From Chitinophagaceae bacterium (GTDB lineage Bacteria > Bacteroidota > Bacteroidia > Chitinophagales > Chitinophagaceae): 64,000 nucleotides of DNA. Positions 63,918-64,000 of this stretch are shown piece by piece. Position numbers and translations under genes: made by a program. The DNA is taken from NCBI GenBank assembly GCA_017307735.1, contig JAFKGR010000004.1:1-64000 (forward strand). Reading direction: 5' to 3'. How positions within the stretch are numbered: position 1 is the stretch's first letter; each line of letters opens with the position of its first letter. The notes under the pieces were generated by a model, which did no database searches, was not told where the DNA came from, and saw only the letters and a list, made by a program, of their open reading frames with translations.

Positions 63918-63963
63918 AAAAAAATACTTCATGAAGCCTCCGAAAAAGACCTCATGAAGTATT
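63918..63963 (-). terminator. Inverted repeat/terminator for a minus-strand gene beyond the edge
   Basis: AATACTTCATGA (63923-63934) is the exact reverse complement of 63952-63963, with a 17-nt loop. On the minus strand it is followed by a run of T (63918-63924). Confidence 0.7.
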
Positions 63964-63964
63964 C

Positions 63965-64000
63965 TCAAAAAATATTTAAAGATGCAGATTCTAATTCGTA
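63965..64000 (-). CDS. Possible C-terminal tail of a minus-strand gene (partial)
   Basis: On the minus strand the last bases of the window read Y-E-L-E-S-A-S-L-N-I-F followed by TGA (63967-63965). The stop lies one base from the strong inverted-repeat terminator, which supports a gene end here. Only 11 residues are visible, so no identity can be given and the frame could be wrong. Confidence 0.35.
   Translation of the reverse strand, partial: YELESASLNIF

Overview
The window is chromosomal DNA from a Bacteroidota bacterium, most likely of the Chitinophagaceae/Chitinophagales type (inference). The evidence is: many promoters fitting the Bacteroidota pattern (TTG or TTTG, about 17-22 nt, TAnnTTTG) with few Shine-Dalgarno sequences; a SusC/SusD pair; the gliding-associated proteins GldA, GldD, GldE and a RemB-like outer-membrane protein; a DUF3109 protein; a PSP1/RicT protein with a Cys/Gly-rich N-terminus; a 29-residue AURKAIP1/COX24-type peptide; and a phosphosulfolactate synthase-like gene. 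Base composition looks even, and I see no insertion sequence, prophage, CRISPR array, origin or rRNA operon. Most of the window is ordinary core genome.

Layout. 0-0.6 kb: tandem copies of a GIY-YIG gene, each with a terminator. 0.6-2.8 kb: a class A beta-lactamase-like hydrolase and a three-gene envelope operon (YtxH, holin-like, helical protein). 3.3-6.5 kb: a CHASE3-type histidine kinase and its sigma-54 response regulator. 6.5-9.5 kb: a RemB/Wzi-like barrel protein divergent from dihydroorotase. 9.7-12.8 kb: a FadN-like beta-oxidation enzyme and a small metzincin. 12.9-18 kb: an ABC exporter, a Tyr-rich secreted protein, a membrane protein and purQ. 18.1-21.8 kb: an ECF sigma factor and uvrA. 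22.3-28.2 kb: SusC, SusD and a DUF1735-like lipoprotein with no glycosidase. 28.4-36 kb: a DUF3467 protein, radC-like, prs, L25, yidC, small secreted proteins and a TPR protein. 36.1-41.4 kb: a ComA-like enzyme overlapping aroE, a thioesterase, an ECF sigma factor with a membrane-anchored partner, rdgB, an unrecognised protein and ilvE. 41.6-45 kb: rpsL-rpsG-fusA. 45-48.1 kb: a CBS protein facing a four-gene signalling operon (105-aa protein, 7TM protein, kinase, NarL-type regulator). 48.5-51 kb: small proteins, an MBL hydrolase and a class D beta-lactamase-like lipoprotein that has lost its catalytic serine. 51-57.4 kb: gldD, gldE, mutY, an HU protein, a TPR protein, the 29-aa peptide and rng. 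57.5-63.1 kb: holB, ricT, gldA-like, eno, an FtsB-like gene and a small acidic protein. 63.1-64 kb: tRNA-Ser(UGA) and the tail of a minus-strand gene.

The points most worth a second look are the OXA-fold pseudoenzyme (49.6 kb), the 7TM-kinase-regulator operon with a perfect 7-4-7 dyad upstream (45.7-48.2 kb), genes whose -7 box almost abuts the start codon, an orphan terminator suggesting a small RNA at 48.4 kb, the ComA-aroE overlap, and a possible HolD-like protein beside ilvE. None of these is shown to be a new system from sequence alone.
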